NCBI RefSeq assembly: GCF_900142645.1
Contig: NZ_FRBP01000010.1
Span: 1 to 64,000, forward strand
Reading direction: 5' to 3'
Length of the DNA: 64,000 nucleotides
From: Eubacterium callanderi
Lineage (GTDB): Bacteria > Bacillota > Clostridia > Eubacteriales > Eubacteriaceae
The translations under genes and the position numbers were made by a program. Below, in pieces: positions 50,752 to 60,141 of the stretch (positions within the stretch are counted from its first letter, which is position 1; the number at the start of each line of letters is the position of its first letter). Under the pieces are notes generated by a model. The model ran no database searches, was not told where the DNA came from, and saw only the letters and a program-made list of their open reading frames with translations.

Positions 50752-52533
50752 ATGCGCGTATTGTTCCCATTACTTGAGGAAGAAATAGAAGTGTCTCAGG
50801 ACAGTTTGATTTCTGATGTCTGTGCTTCCATTGGTCTGCCCTTAAACCTTGTGTGCGGCGGAAAGGGACGCTGTAAAAAATGCCTAGTTAACATTAAGGA
50901 AAATGGAGAAATGAAAGAGGTATTGGCCTGCCAGTATTCTGTTTCTGACGGAATGGAGATTTATGCTTCCCGTGAGCAGGCTGCCAGCCAGATCCTTGAA
51001 ACCTCATCCAACAGCGACCTGCCTTTTGATCCAATTGTAAAATGCTATTCATTAAATTATACCGATCTTGTTACGCCTATGTGTACCTATGATCTGGATG
51101 TTTTGCGCAAACTCATACCGCAAACTCTTGACACGCCGGACTATTCTGTTTTAAAGCATTTTTCAGAGGTTTACTTTCTGGAAGGTTATGAAAAGCTGCA
51201 TGTTATCGTCTCCGGCAACAGGATCATTGATTTTATCCCTTCTAATGAAACGGAAAAACCCATTTATGGCATTGCCTTTGACATTGGCACCACCTCTGTT
51301 GTCGGTTACCTCTATGATATAACAAGCGGATGCCTGTTAAACCAGCATTCCATGCTTAACAAACAGATTGCTTTTGGGGGAGATGTTATCAGCCGCATTG
51401 ACTATGCCGGCGAATCGCCGGAAAGCCTGCATAAAATCTACGAAGCCATCATGGAAACTCTGACTGAGATTATCACTCAGGTATGCAAAAAAGCGTCGGT
51501 CGATACGAACGATATTTATCAGACTGTTTATTGTGGAAACAGCACCATGGCCCACTTGTTTCTGGAACTCAATCCAAAGCATCTTGGCCTGGCACCATTC
51601 CTCGGGTTCTGCAAGGATGCCATATCCCTCAAAGGTATGGATACACCGCTTCCGATTAACCCTAAGGGTACGGTTACCTTTATGCCGCTGCTCGGCGGTT
51701 TCGTAGGGGCAGATACCACAGCGGTTCTTTTGGGCCTGCCACGCGATAAAAAAATGCGGCTAATGATTGACCTTGGTACAAATGGTGAAATCGCCGTCGG
51801 AAACTGTGACAAGTTCTATGTCGCTTCCACCGCATGCGGACCGGCTCTTGAGGGCGCAGGCCTGACTATGGGAATGCGCGGTACTACAGGAGCCATTGAA
51901 AAGGTTGGCTGTGAAAATGGCAAAATCACTTATTCTGTCATCGGTAAAACAGCTCCTCAGGGCTTCTGCGGCTCTGGCATTGTTGACGCCATCGCCATGC
52001 TGTTTCGTGAGGGACTCATCGCCAAACGGGGCAACTTCATTAAAGGTGATGCTTTAGATGCCCACCCTATGAAAAATCGCTTTGGCGTGGATGAAAATAA
52101 TCAGCGGTATTTTAAAATTGTAACTGCCAGTGAGCATCCTGAAGGCAAAGACATCATTATCACACAAAAGGACGTCCGCGCTGTCCAGCTCGCAAAAGCT
52201 GCCATTTACACGGGCTGCTGCCTGCTCTCTGAAAATTACGGTATCAAAGGCAGTGATCTTGAAGAAATTGTCATTGCCGGCGCCTTCGGAAACTACATTG
52301 ACGTTCATAATGCACAATTTATTGGATTACTGCCAAAAATCGAAGGTGTTCCTGTACGTTCCATCGGCAACGGGGCAGGCACTGGGGCACAGTTGTATCT
52401 GCTGTCAAAGAAAGAGGCTGATATCTGTAATGCTATCCCGACCATCACCACCCATATTGAGCTGGCAACAGACCCCAAATTTGTCGAGACCTATATGATG
52501 AATACCATGTTCGGGGATAATGTGATGATTTAA
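50752..52533 (+). CDS. Corrinoid protein reductive activase (RACo/RamQ-like)
   Basis: A 593-aa protein. Residues 1-90 are a ferredoxin-like [2Fe-2S] domain with Cys35, Cys41, Cys44 and Cys60 (CGGKGRCKKC then AC). A linker domain follows. Residues about 175-590 form an ASKHA-type ATPase ('AFDIGTTSVVGYLYD', 'MIDLGTNGEIAVGN', 'GFCGSGIVDAIAML'). Such proteins use ATP to return Co(II) corrinoid proteins to the active Co(I) state. It is divergent from the methyltransferase gene. No corrinoid protein or MttB-type gene is nearby, so the partner lies elsewhere. A GGAGA site and a predicted promoter precede it. Confidence 0.88.
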   Translation: MRVLFPLLEEEIEVSQDSLISDVCASIGLPLNLVCGGKGRCKKCLVNIKENGEMKEVLACQYSVSDGMEIYASREQAASQILETSSNSDLPFDPIVKCYSLNYTDLVTPMCTYDLDVLRKLIPQTLDTPDYSVLKHFSEVYFLEGYEKLHVIVSGNRIIDFIPSNETEKPIYGIAFDIGTTSVVGYLYDITSGCLLNQHSMLNKQIAFGGDVISRIDYAGESPESLHKIYEAIMETLTEIITQVCKKASVDTNDIYQTVYCGNSTMAHLFLELNPKHLGLAPFLGFCKDAISLKGMDTPLPINPKGTVTFMPLLGGFVGADTTAVLLGLPRDKKMRLMIDLGTNGEIAVGNCDKFYVASTACGPALEGAGLTMGMRGTTGAIEKVGCENGKITYSVIGKTAPQGFCGSGIVDAIAMLFREGLIAKRGNFIKGDALDAHPMKNRFGVDENNQRYFKIVTASEHPEGKDIIITQKDVRAVQLAKAAIYTGCCLLSENYGIKGSDLEEIVIAGAFGNYIDVHNAQFIGLLPKIEGVPVRSIGNGAGTGAQLYLLSKKEADICNAIPTITTHIELATDPKFVETYMMNTMFGDNVMI

Positions 52534-52542
52534 TTCTGAACA

Positions 52543-52580
52543 CAAAAAGACGAAGCTGAACACGCTTCGTCTTTTTATTT
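52543..52580. terminator. Bidirectional terminator
   Basis: AAAAAGACGAAGC and GCTTCGTCTTTTT form a perfect stem around TGAACAC, between the convergent activase and PadR genes. Confidence 0.9.
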
Positions 52581-52967
52581 TCAATCCAGTTTTCTTTTCC
52601 CGGCAGCTTCTGCAATCCCCTCAATAATTTCATCAATGCCTTTCTGGTAGTCTTCCAATGTTTCCTTCCAGTGCATCATACATTCCAACCCGGCGGGTGT
52701 GATGGAAAAGACCCTTTTTCCCATGTTCTCATTGTCTGCAATGTCGATATGCGAAACGATAAGCCCCTGCTGTTCCATATTTTTAAGGGTTCTGTAAAGA
52801 CCGGAGGCATCCGGTTTTTTATCCTTCCACAGATAAGTGCCAGCCAGCTTTGATAAAATGCTGTAGCCATGGTCGTCCTGTTCTGAAAGAATGGTCAGGA
52901 TCACAGGCTGTATAAAACGGGTCAGGGTTCCGCCTTTACAGGCGCACACTCTTTTAATACTCTTCAT
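52581..52967 (-). CDS. PadR-family transcriptional regulator
   Basis: A 128-aa winged-helix protein. 'ILTILSEQDDHGYSILSKL' and 'ASGLYRTLKNMEQQGLI' are PadR blocks, with a helical dimerisation end (about 95-128). It starts after a GGAGG site. PadR proteins usually repress nearby genes in response to a small molecule. The neighbour it controls is not clear, and a link to the corrinoid genes is not shown. Confidence 0.88.
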   Translation of the reverse strand: MKSIKRVCACKGGTLTRFIQPVILTILSEQDDHGYSILSKLAGTYLWKDKKPDASGLYRTLKNMEQQGLIVSHIDIADNENMGKRVFSITPAGLECMMHWKETLEDYQKGIDEIIEGIAEAAGKRKLD

Positions 52968-53058
52968 TCGATTCCTCCATTATTGGATTAAGTCTTATGC
53001 TCGCTAATAAAAGTATACGTCATTTTTAATTTTTTGTAAAGATCCACATAATCAAAAA

Positions 53059-53077
53059 GCCCCGTTGATCACGGGGC
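53059..53077 (-). terminator. Terminator after the 93-aa gene
   Basis: A perfect 7-bp GC stem (GCCCCGT / ACGGGGC) is followed by T5 on the minus strand. Confidence 0.85.
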
Positions 53078-53087
53078 ATCTGTAAAA

Positions 53088-53369
53088 TCAATCAATGGCT
53101 TTATTATCCATAATATAGGATGCTACTGCATCTGTCGTAATAACCAATGTCTGTGTATACTGGTTTTCCAATTGTTTTTCTCTTAGTTCCTGTTTGTCAA
53201 TTTTTGATATCGTCAATTTTTGTTCAGGCAGCATACTGACACCGGTCAGGCTGCTGAGCCTTCCCATCTCTCTAAAGAACAGGAAACCAAAAAGACTAAA
53301 CATAATGATTGCTACCAAAGCCAGTGTTACGTAAAACGGACGTGTCTTTCTTGCGGGTTTCGTTTCCAT
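53088..53369 (-). CDS. Small single-pass membrane protein
   Basis: A 93-aa protein. A basic start (ETKPARKTRPF) is followed by one hydrophobic segment (about 13-30) and an extracytoplasmic tail of about 60 residues. No family was recognised. It follows rsmA in the same direction by about 70 bases. Its function is unknown. Confidence 0.6.
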   Translation of the reverse strand: METKPARKTRPFYVTLALVAIIMFSLFGFLFFREMGRLSSLTGVSMLPEQKLTISKIDKQELREKQLENQYTQTLVITTDAVASYIMDNKAID

Positions 53370-53440
53370 TAAAATGCCCCCCTTTCAATCATTAAGATAT
53401 ATATCCAAAATGACCGTTTTTATTCACAGAGGGTATTTAT

Positions 53441-54298
53441 CTATTCTCCTGACAGAGTATTTGCCAGACGGGCAAAATCTTCTCCCGTCAGCGTTTCACC
53501 CCGTACACCCGGAGCTATTCCACATTTTTCCAGAGCATTCAGCAGGCGCTCTTTCGAATAATCGGTGTTCATTTGCAGACCGTTGATCAATGTTTTTCTG
53601 CGGTTTAAAAACGAAGCCTTTACGATCTGGAAAAAAAGCTTTTTATCAGACACCCGGATTGCCGGCTCTGCCCTTTTTTTCAGCGTAACCACAATAGAAT
53701 CAACTTTTGGCCTCGGCATGAACACCGCCGCAGGCACATAAAAGCTGATTTCTGTTTCGGCATAAAACTGCGCTGCAATGGTCAGCGAGCCGTAAGCCTT
53801 TGTCCCAGGCTCTGCACAAAGCCGTTCCCCTACTTCTTTCTGGATCATAAAAGTCATCTGCTCAATGGGCAGTTCTGATTCCAGAAACCCCATAATAATG
53901 GGGGTTGTGACATAGTAAGGCAAATTCGCAACAATTTTTAAAGGATTCTTCTGCAAATTTGTCCGGAGGAGCCCGGGAATATCTGTTTTTAAAATATCTC
54001 CCTGAATAATCTCAACATTATTACAGTCCTCCAGGGTTTTGGCTAAAACGGGAATTAATTTTTTATCTATTTCCACAGAATAGACTTTTCCGGCAGCTTC
54101 AGCCAGCACCTGAGTCATGGTTCCGATTCCCGGCCCTATCTCCAATACTGTATCATTTTTATGCACATTGCCGGCTTCTACAATTTTTCGCACGATATTT
54201 TCATCAATCAAAAAATTTTGTCCATAGCGCTTGTTAAAATGCAGGTCGTATTTATTTAAGATCCCTTCAATTACCTTCGGGGAGGTCAGTTTCTCCAT
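53441..54298 (-). CDS. rsmA: 16S rRNA dimethyladenosine transferase RsmA
   Basis: A 285-aa KsgA/RsmA methyltransferase. 'KRYGQNFLIDENIVRKIV' lies near the start, the SAM site 'LEIGPGIGTMTQVLA' near 53-67, and the catalytic 'NLPYYVTTPI' near 125. It dimethylates two adjacent adenines in the 3' hairpin of 16S rRNA. I chose the ATG at 54298, 20 codons after an alternative at 54358 that lies inside cca and lacks a ribosome site. The gene overlaps the end of cca by 32 bases. Confidence 0.93.
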   Translation of the reverse strand: MEKLTSPKVIEGILNKYDLHFNKRYGQNFLIDENIVRKIVEAGNVHKNDTVLEIGPGIGTMTQVLAEAAGKVYSVEIDKKLIPVLAKTLEDCNNVEIIQGDILKTDIPGLLRTNLQKNPLKIVANLPYYVTTPIIMGFLESELPIEQMTFMIQKEVGERLCAEPGTKAYGSLTIAAQFYAETEISFYVPAAVFMPRPKVDSIVVTLKKRAEPAIRVSDKKLFFQIVKASFLNRRKTLINGLQMNTDYSKERLLNALEKCGIAPGVRGETLTGEDFARLANTLSGE

Positions 54299-55514
54299 GT
54301 GTTTCTCTTTCCAGCCAGGCCAGGAGCCTGTCTTTCTTATTTTCTTCGGGATATTCATAAACTCTTTTCAGAAGCCTGGTCAGACTTTCCTTAATCGCTT
54401 CTCCCTGATAGCCCCTGTCTGTCAGGTCTTTTCCATTAACGGCCAGCTCTCTTAAGGTCATGGGCTCTCGGTTTGCAGCAATCCGACGGTACACCCGTTG
54501 ATTCTGTTCGGCTGCTCGTTTAATTGAAGGATCGCCATCCCAATAAGCCAGTCCATCCTGAAAAGCCAGAAAATCCTCCGCATTTTCCATTCCGATATCG
54601 GCCAGGGCTTCTTTAAAGGCAACACTATCCTGGCTATCCGCTACGACATGGTGGCAAAAGCCATAGGCCAGCTGCTTTTCTTTGTTGGAATAACGCATTT
54701 CTCTGAGAAAGACTCTCCGCTCTTCCGGAAACATGTTTAGCAGAAATGCCGCCAGCCTAAGCGGCAGCTTTTTGGGCAGATAACCCATAATTTCAAAACC
54801 ATCGATAAGATAGTCCTCACACCGCTTCCAATACTCCGGAACCATACGGTTTAGCAGATCGCCCAAAAGTTCTGTTTTTATGAGGAGATATCCGCCCCAC
54901 GCTACTTTCTCACATAACATGATTCGGGTAAGCTCTCCGCGTATCCGCTCAATGCTGACGCCAGCCGTATCCGGATTATCCCGGATAGCGCTGCGGGTCC
55001 GCTCATCCAGCTCCATACGCTTTTCGGCCGCAAGGCGGATACAGCGCCATTTTCTCAGGCGGTCTTCCTCAAAGCGCTTTTTAGGATCGCCAATGCAGCG
55101 GACCATACCATTTCTGATGTCCTCAAGCCCACCGACATAGTCGAAAACACAGCCGCGCTCATCCATTAACAGGCCATTAATGGTAAAGTCACGGCGGCTG
55201 ACATCTTCTCTTACATCATCGGTAAACAGCACCTCATCGGGATGGCGGCCGTCAGCGTAGCTGGCTTCTTTACGAAAGGTGGTAATTTCATAAACTTTTT
55301 TGTCCATAATAACGCCAATGGTTCCAAAGTGTTTACCGACGGTGATGGTATGCTCAAACCAGCTTTCTACCTCATCTGGCAGGGCATCGGTCGTGAAATC
55401 ATAATCGCTCGGGGCTTTGCCCAGAAGCATGTCACGGACAGCTCCTCCCACAATAAAAAGCTGCTTATGATGTTTTCTGAAAACTTGAAATAAGGTTTCG
55501 ATTGCTTTTTCCAT
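54267..55514 (-). CDS. cca: CCA tRNA nucleotidyltransferase
   Basis: A 415-aa class II nucleotidyltransferase. The active site 'GGAVRDMLLGKAPSDYDFTTDA' (given in part) has the DxD pair, followed by 'DFTINGLLMDE' and 'FEEDRLRKWR'. It adds or repairs the 3' CCA of tRNAs. Its ATG overlaps the stop of the upstream HAD gene (ATGTAATG), indicating coupled translation. No HD domain was seen. Confidence 0.93.
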   Translation of the reverse strand: MEKAIETLFQVFRKHHKQLFIVGGAVRDMLLGKAPSDYDFTTDALPDEVESWFEHTITVGKHFGTIGVIMDKKVYEITTFRKEASYADGRHPDEVLFTDDVREDVSRRDFTINGLLMDERGCVFDYVGGLEDIRNGMVRCIGDPKKRFEEDRLRKWRCIRLAAEKRMELDERTRSAIRDNPDTAGVSIERIRGELTRIMLCEKVAWGGYLLIKTELLGDLLNRMVPEYWKRCEDYLIDGFEIMGYLPKKLPLRLAAFLLNMFPEERRVFLREMRYSNKEKQLAYGFCHHVVADSQDSVAFKEALADIGMENAEDFLAFQDGLAYWDGDPSIKRAAEQNQRVYRRIAANREPMTLRELAVNGKDLTDRGYQGEAIKESLTRLLKRVYEYPEENKKDRLLAWLERETHGETDLPEGN

Positions 55515-56152
55515 TACATTTTATTCTTTACAATGGTCAGGATATCCGTGGTATGATCCACCATGTAAGTGGGGTTGCAGCGTTCCAGGGCTTTGGGCGT
55601 GTTATAACCCCATTTTACTGCCACCACGTCCACACCTGCCCGGAGGCAGGATTCGATATCTCTGGTTTCATCGCCAACGTAAAGCAGTTCCTCCTTCTTA
55701 AGATCATATTTCTTAAGAACTTTTTTTATTTTCTTTTCCTTTGATAAAAGCGCTGAGCACATAATAAAATCAATATCGTCCTCCAACCGGTAATGCCTTA
55801 AAAAGGACTGGACGGTTTTTTCGATGTTGGAAGTCAGTATCCCGCGGTATTCAGTAATCTGGGTAAGGTCGTCCATGAAGGTTTTTATTTCCGGATAAAA
55901 TGCCCGTATGTCTTCCATTGTTGCCCGCATTCTCTTCTGCCCCTCGCTGAGGACTCTGGGTAGTTTATAGAAGGGGATATCCACAATTTCCATGATTTCC
56001 TTTATATGCAGATTTTTTATATGCTGCAGCTCTTCTTTTGTGATTTTTCGATATTTGTACTTTTCAGCCATATCGTTGTATATGTTAAAGGTTTTTTCCT
56101 CTGTATCGGCCAAAGTACCGTCAAAATCAAAAACCACACATTTATAAGCCAT
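55514..56152 (-). CDS. HAD-superfamily phosphatase
   Basis: A 212-aa haloacid dehalogenase-like hydrolase. Motif I is DFDGTLAD (residues 8-15), motif II is 'GILTSNIEK', and motifs III/IV are 'KKEELLYVGDETRDIESCLRAGVD'-type (given in part). It resembles phosphoglycolate phosphatase. The substrate cannot be told. It is translationally coupled to cca. Confidence 0.85.
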   Translation of the reverse strand: MAYKCVVFDFDGTLADTEEKTFNIYNDMAEKYKYRKITKEELQHIKNLHIKEIMEIVDIPFYKLPRVLSEGQKRMRATMEDIRAFYPEIKTFMDDLTQITEYRGILTSNIEKTVQSFLRHYRLEDDIDFIMCSALLSKEKKIKKVLKKYDLKKEELLYVGDETRDIESCLRAGVDVVAVKWGYNTPKALERCNPTYMVDHTTDILTIVKNKM

Positions 56153-56187
56153 TCTGTTCTCCTTATGTTTATCTGGCCTTTTCTACC

Positions 56188-57993
56188 TCATTTTTTGTAG
56201 TTCTTCCTGTACATCATTTTATCATCGACCATTTTTCTTCTGAGCTTGTCATCAAAAAAGTAATAGTCGATGGAGGTATCCAGCCGGGCGCAGTTCATAG
56301 CCGCGTCGGCAAAGCGCTGAAGATCCTCTTTATTCTGCGCGTTTTCCGGATATTTTGCTATGCCAATCTGTCCGCCTATAGTAAAGGTCATTCCCTCCAC
56401 AACGCAAGGCTCGTTGAGGCATTCGATGATTTCTATACAAATCGGTTCAATCTTTTCTCTGGCATTACGGTTTGGCAGAAAGAGCACCACCAGGTCATCG
56501 CTATGGCGGGCCAGAAGACCATAATGGCCTACACGGTCACTCAGCTGCTCACATACCTGCTTAACGACCTGATCCCCAACCTCATAGCCATACAGATCAT
56601 TGATTTCATGGTAGTTGGTCAGCGATATATTGAGCAGTGCCATATGCTTACCAGGCTTTCCGGCATTTTTGGCAAAATAGCGGCTGAGAACCTGACGCAG
56701 CTTAAGCCGGCTCGCAAGACCGGTGATGGGTTCATGGTAGGCCAGGTATTCAAACTTATTGCGGTATTCCACACCTTCCGACACATCCAGTCCAACACTG
56801 ACGCAAACACGCCGGTTATCGAAATAGGGCAGTTCTCTTGTATTCCAGTAGATCCAGCGGATTCTGCCTTCCTTGTCACGGAGAGCAAGGGGCTTTCGAT
56901 AATTTCTGTCTTTGTTGGTGCGGCGCTGGGCGACACGGCCAAAGATCGCTTCTGCCGGCTGTCCGATAAGAACTTCTCTTGACTGACCTGTCAGCTCTTC
57001 AATGAAGGGGTTTACCTCCAGAATATTGTTGTTTTCATCTGTCGTTAATACCAGCATGTCGGAGTTATCCACAACAGCCTTTGAAAACTGGCTCTGAAAA
57101 TCCAGATTATCCCTGAGTTCCTTTTCCTCTGTAATATTCTGGACGATCCCAATGGTGGAAAGGTGCTCATTTTTGCTGGAAAATGTATGGCGGATCCGGA
57201 TGAGCACATCCACAACTTCATTTTTAGTCGTGATAATGCGGTGATGGATATCCACCGTCTCCTGATTCTGGAAAGCGTCCAAAAACGCCTTGGTTACACG
57301 CTCCTGATCAGCCGGATGAACCATTTTAAACAGAATATCCAGATTCGGCTTAACCGTATTAATTTCATAACCCAAAATATGATAGAGCTCTCTGGACCAG
57401 ACAATTTCCTTGCTCTGGTGGTTTAACTCCCAGTAGCCCATGCGGGCAATGTGCTCGATCTCTACCAGTTTACTTGCCTGCTCTTCAATATAAGCTTCTC
57501 GTTCCTGAAGGTTTTTTTCATCTCTGGCTACAATGCCATAGTACACCTTCTCACTGAAGACAAAACGATGGATTTCTACTGAAAAAGGGATGACGGAACG
57601 GTCTGGCATATAATATTTTACCGGAAGTGTATAGGTACTTCCCAAATCAAAATTGAGCCGCATATTCGATTTATGTTCTTCATAGTCAAAATCTGTATGA
57701 AACCGCTGATAGTTCTTGCCGACAATCTTATCAGCCGAACGGCCATAATATTCCTCCAGCTTTTTGTTGACGCGCAGGATTTTGCCGCTTTCATCCAGAA
57801 GGATAACGCAATCTGATACCATATTGAGCATGGTCCTGATCAGGTCTACATCCAGACGGTACTGTTCCTTTTGTTCAAGGTTTTCCTTTTTTAAACGGTA
57901 ATTATAATAGAAAAAGGCAGTTACAATCAAGGCAATGATCAACAGCCAAAGGCTGATGTTGCCAATCAGGTTGAATATTAAAAATGTATCCAT
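56188..57993 (-). CDS. PAS sensor with degenerate GGDEF domain
   Basis: A 601-aa protein. One membrane segment (about 8-30) is followed by a short helix and three PAS domains (about 48-165, 170-285 and 290-405). A GGDEF-fold domain spans about 420-590. The catalytic signature is replaced by RHSDDLVVLF where RxGGDEF is expected, so diguanylate cyclase activity is unlikely. 'YHEPITGLASRLKL' and 'LYGYEVGDQVVKQVC' show the fold is otherwise kept. No EAL domain is present. It may be a c-di-GMP or GTP sensor. It is probably transcribed with the HAD, cca and rsmA genes downstream. Confidence 0.85.
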   Translation of the reverse strand: MDTFLIFNLIGNISLWLLIIALIVTAFFYYNYRLKKENLEQKEQYRLDVDLIRTMLNMVSDCVILLDESGKILRVNKKLEEYYGRSADKIVGKNYQRFHTDFDYEEHKSNMRLNFDLGSTYTLPVKYYMPDRSVIPFSVEIHRFVFSEKVYYGIVARDEKNLQEREAYIEEQASKLVEIEHIARMGYWELNHQSKEIVWSRELYHILGYEINTVKPNLDILFKMVHPADQERVTKAFLDAFQNQETVDIHHRIITTKNEVVDVLIRIRHTFSSKNEHLSTIGIVQNITEEKELRDNLDFQSQFSKAVVDNSDMLVLTTDENNNILEVNPFIEELTGQSREVLIGQPAEAIFGRVAQRRTNKDRNYRKPLALRDKEGRIRWIYWNTRELPYFDNRRVCVSVGLDVSEGVEYRNKFEYLAYHEPITGLASRLKLRQVLSRYFAKNAGKPGKHMALLNISLTNYHEINDLYGYEVGDQVVKQVCEQLSDRVGHYGLLARHSDDLVVLFLPNRNAREKIEPICIEIIECLNEPCVVEGMTFTIGGQIGIAKYPENAQNKEDLQRFADAAMNCARLDTSIDYYFFDDKLRRKMVDDKMMYRKNYKK

Positions 57994-58166
57994 AAAATCT
58001 TCCTCGATTTTCTGTACTCATGCGCCAGTCCAAACTCTCTTTATCTATTTTGCACCATCATTCACTATTTTTCAATATAAAACTGAGTTGCCTTAGGGAT
58101 TTTATGATAAAATAATAATATCCTGAGTATACCATACTCAAAAAAGATTAAATTTTCCTAAGAATA

Positions 58167-58195
58167 TTGACCTTTTATAAAATAAATGTTATTAT
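58167..58195 (+). promoter_or_regulatory. Promoter of the histidine operon
   Basis: TTGACC, 17 bases, TATTAT, about 50 bases upstream of hisZ. No T-box or attenuator was recognised. Confidence 0.6.
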
Positions 58196-58246
58196 ATCAC
58201 CACATCACTTTATTGCGCTACTGCAATAAATCATCGGAGGAAAGCA

Positions 58247-59500
58247 ATGCTCGAAAATTACACGATTGATGGCTTTGAAAATATTCAGTATCAGGGCTAT
58301 CCCGCACTGCAGAAAATAGAAAATAACCTGGGGCAGCTTTTTGAGCTGTACGGTTATCATCCCATATCAACACCGACCTTTGAGGCCTATGACCTGTACG
58401 CTGCCGAGGATTCCATCGCCAGCGATGACCTTTTTAAACTTGTCAACCATCAGGGGAAGGTACTTGCCCTTAAGCCTGACGCCACTCTGGCTGTCACCCG
58501 CATGGCTGCCATTAATCACCACGATCCCGACGAAATAATCAAATTTTCATATTTAACCAATATTTACCGCAGTTTCGCATCACCGGAAAGCGTTAAAAAG
58601 GAAATGACTCAGATGGGCGTTGAGTATTTTGGGAATAACAGCCCCGAGTGCGATGGTGAGATCATCGCACTGGCCATTGAATCCCTTTTATCAAACCGCA
58701 TTGAGGACGTCCATATTGACCTCGGACACGTTGGCTTTATCAATCACCTGATGGATGAGCTGGCCTTCAGTGTTAAGGAAAAAACGCAGCTGTTTAAATA
58801 TATCGAAAATAAAAACATCGGCGATATTGGTGAATTTTTAAACCGTAAAAATCTCAATGCTAAAGTCGCAGCTATTATTTTAAAATTACCCAAACTTTAT
58901 GGAGAACCACAGCAGGTTTTCAAAAAAATGGAAGCGCTCTGCATAAACGACGCCATGAGACGTGTTGTGGATAAGCTAAAGGCCATTTACCATCATCTGG
59001 AGGTTACGGGCTACGCAAAATATATCTCCTTTGATTTAGGCTTCACCAATCAGATGAACTATTATTCCGACCTTATTTTTAAGGGCTATATTAACAACTG
59101 GGGCGAACCCGTGATCAACGGCGGCCGTTACAACCATTTATCTGAAAAGTTCGGCATTTCCCGTCCTGCCTGCGGCTTTGGGATCGACCTGCTGAAAATG
59201 ATGGAATATATGGAGCAGTACCATCTTCTGCCTCAATCTGAAAAGCGGAAAACCATCATTCTCTATGCTCCAGAAGACAAATGTGAAGGGTATAAAACCG
59301 CAGGCATCCTGCGTCAAAAGGGGCAGCCCACTGAGCTGTTTGTCTTAAAGACCACTCCTGAAGAATGCGCAGCAGCCCTTGCACAGAACGCGCTCTACCA
59401 GAATGCCCATTATTATCTGATCCGTGACCAGAAGAACTACCATTTTACAAAAAAGGGCTTCCAAGCCATTGACAGCATTGTCGAAGCAGAGGTGAATTAA
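58247..59500 (+). CDS. hisZ: ATP phosphoribosyltransferase regulatory subunit
   Basis: A 417-aa class II aaRS-like paralogue of histidyl-tRNA synthetase. 'YPALQKIENNLGQLFELYGYHPISTPTFE' (given in part) is the motif 1 region. 'LALKPDATLAVTR' is motif 2, but the anticodon domain is lacking. It forms a complex with the short HisG encoded directly downstream (one-base gap) and carries the histidine-sensing role. GGAGG precedes the start. Confidence 0.93.
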   Translation: MLENYTIDGFENIQYQGYPALQKIENNLGQLFELYGYHPISTPTFEAYDLYAAEDSIASDDLFKLVNHQGKVLALKPDATLAVTRMAAINHHDPDEIIKFSYLTNIYRSFASPESVKKEMTQMGVEYFGNNSPECDGEIIALAIESLLSNRIEDVHIDLGHVGFINHLMDELAFSVKEKTQLFKYIENKNIGDIGEFLNRKNLNAKVAAIILKLPKLYGEPQQVFKKMEALCINDAMRRVVDKLKAIYHHLEVTGYAKYISFDLGFTNQMNYYSDLIFKGYINNWGEPVINGGRYNHLSEKFGISRPACGFGIDLLKMMEYMEQYHLLPQSEKRKTIILYAPEDKCEGYKTAGILRQKGQPTELFVLKTTPEECAAALAQNALYQNAHYYLIRDQKNYHFTKKGFQAIDSIVEAEVN

Positions 59501-59501
59501 G

Positions 59502-60131
59502 ATGCAGATACGTTTAGCTTTAGCCAAGGGCCGGGTAGCCAGAAAAGCCATCGAGCTCTTACAGAAAATCGGATATATTTTTGAAGATTATGACGAAAAA
59601 AGCCGGAAGCTCATTTTTCAGGATACCACTGGTGCCATTGAGTTCTTTCTGGTAAAATCTCCCGACGTTCCAACCTATGTGGAAAAAGGAGCGGCGGACA
59701 TCGGCATTGTCGGCCGGGATGTTTTAATGGAGCACCCCGCCAATGTCTATGAGCTTTTAAACCTGGATATCGGCCAGTGCAAAATGTGCGTAGCCGGCTT
59801 TAAGGATTCCAAGCCTCAGTTCGGTAAAAAACTGGTGGTGGGAACAAAGTATCCAGCCATCGCCAAAGATTATTTTAACAGCAAGGACGAGCCTGTGGAC
59901 CTGATTAAAATTAACGGTTCTGTGGAGCTGGCTCCTCTTTTAGGCCTGTCAGACTGTATTGTGGATATTGTGGAAAGCGGCAGTACCTTGCGAGAAAACG
60001 GCCTGGTGGTGCTGGAGGAAATCTGCGATATCAGCTCACGGCTCATTGTCAACAAGGTCAGCCTTAAAACCAAAGGCGCCATGATTGACCCGATTATAGA
60101 AAGATTTGAAGCTAACCTTTCGATCAATTAA
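59502..60131 (+). CDS. hisG: ATP phosphoribosyltransferase, short form
   Basis: A 209-aa short HisG lacking the C-terminal regulatory domain, consistent with hisZ next to it. 'LALAKGRVARKAIELL' and 'LSDCIVDIVESGSTLRENGL' (given in part) are family motifs. It condenses ATP and PRPP in the first step of histidine synthesis. Confidence 0.95.
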   Translation: MQIRLALAKGRVARKAIELLQKIGYIFEDYDEKSRKLIFQDTTGAIEFFLVKSPDVPTYVEKGAADIGIVGRDVLMEHPANVYELLNLDIGQCKMCVAGFKDSKPQFGKKLVVGTKYPAIAKDYFNSKDEPVDLIKINGSVELAPLLGLSDCIVDIVESGSTLRENGLVVLEEICDISSRLIVNKVSLKTKGAMIDPIIERFEANLSIN

Positions 60132-60141
60132 GGAGAATCCC

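Noticed and set aside
58000-58246. T-box or histidine attenuator before hisZ
   Set aside because: No specifier stem, T-box sequence or His-codon leader was visible; only a promoter and ribosome site.
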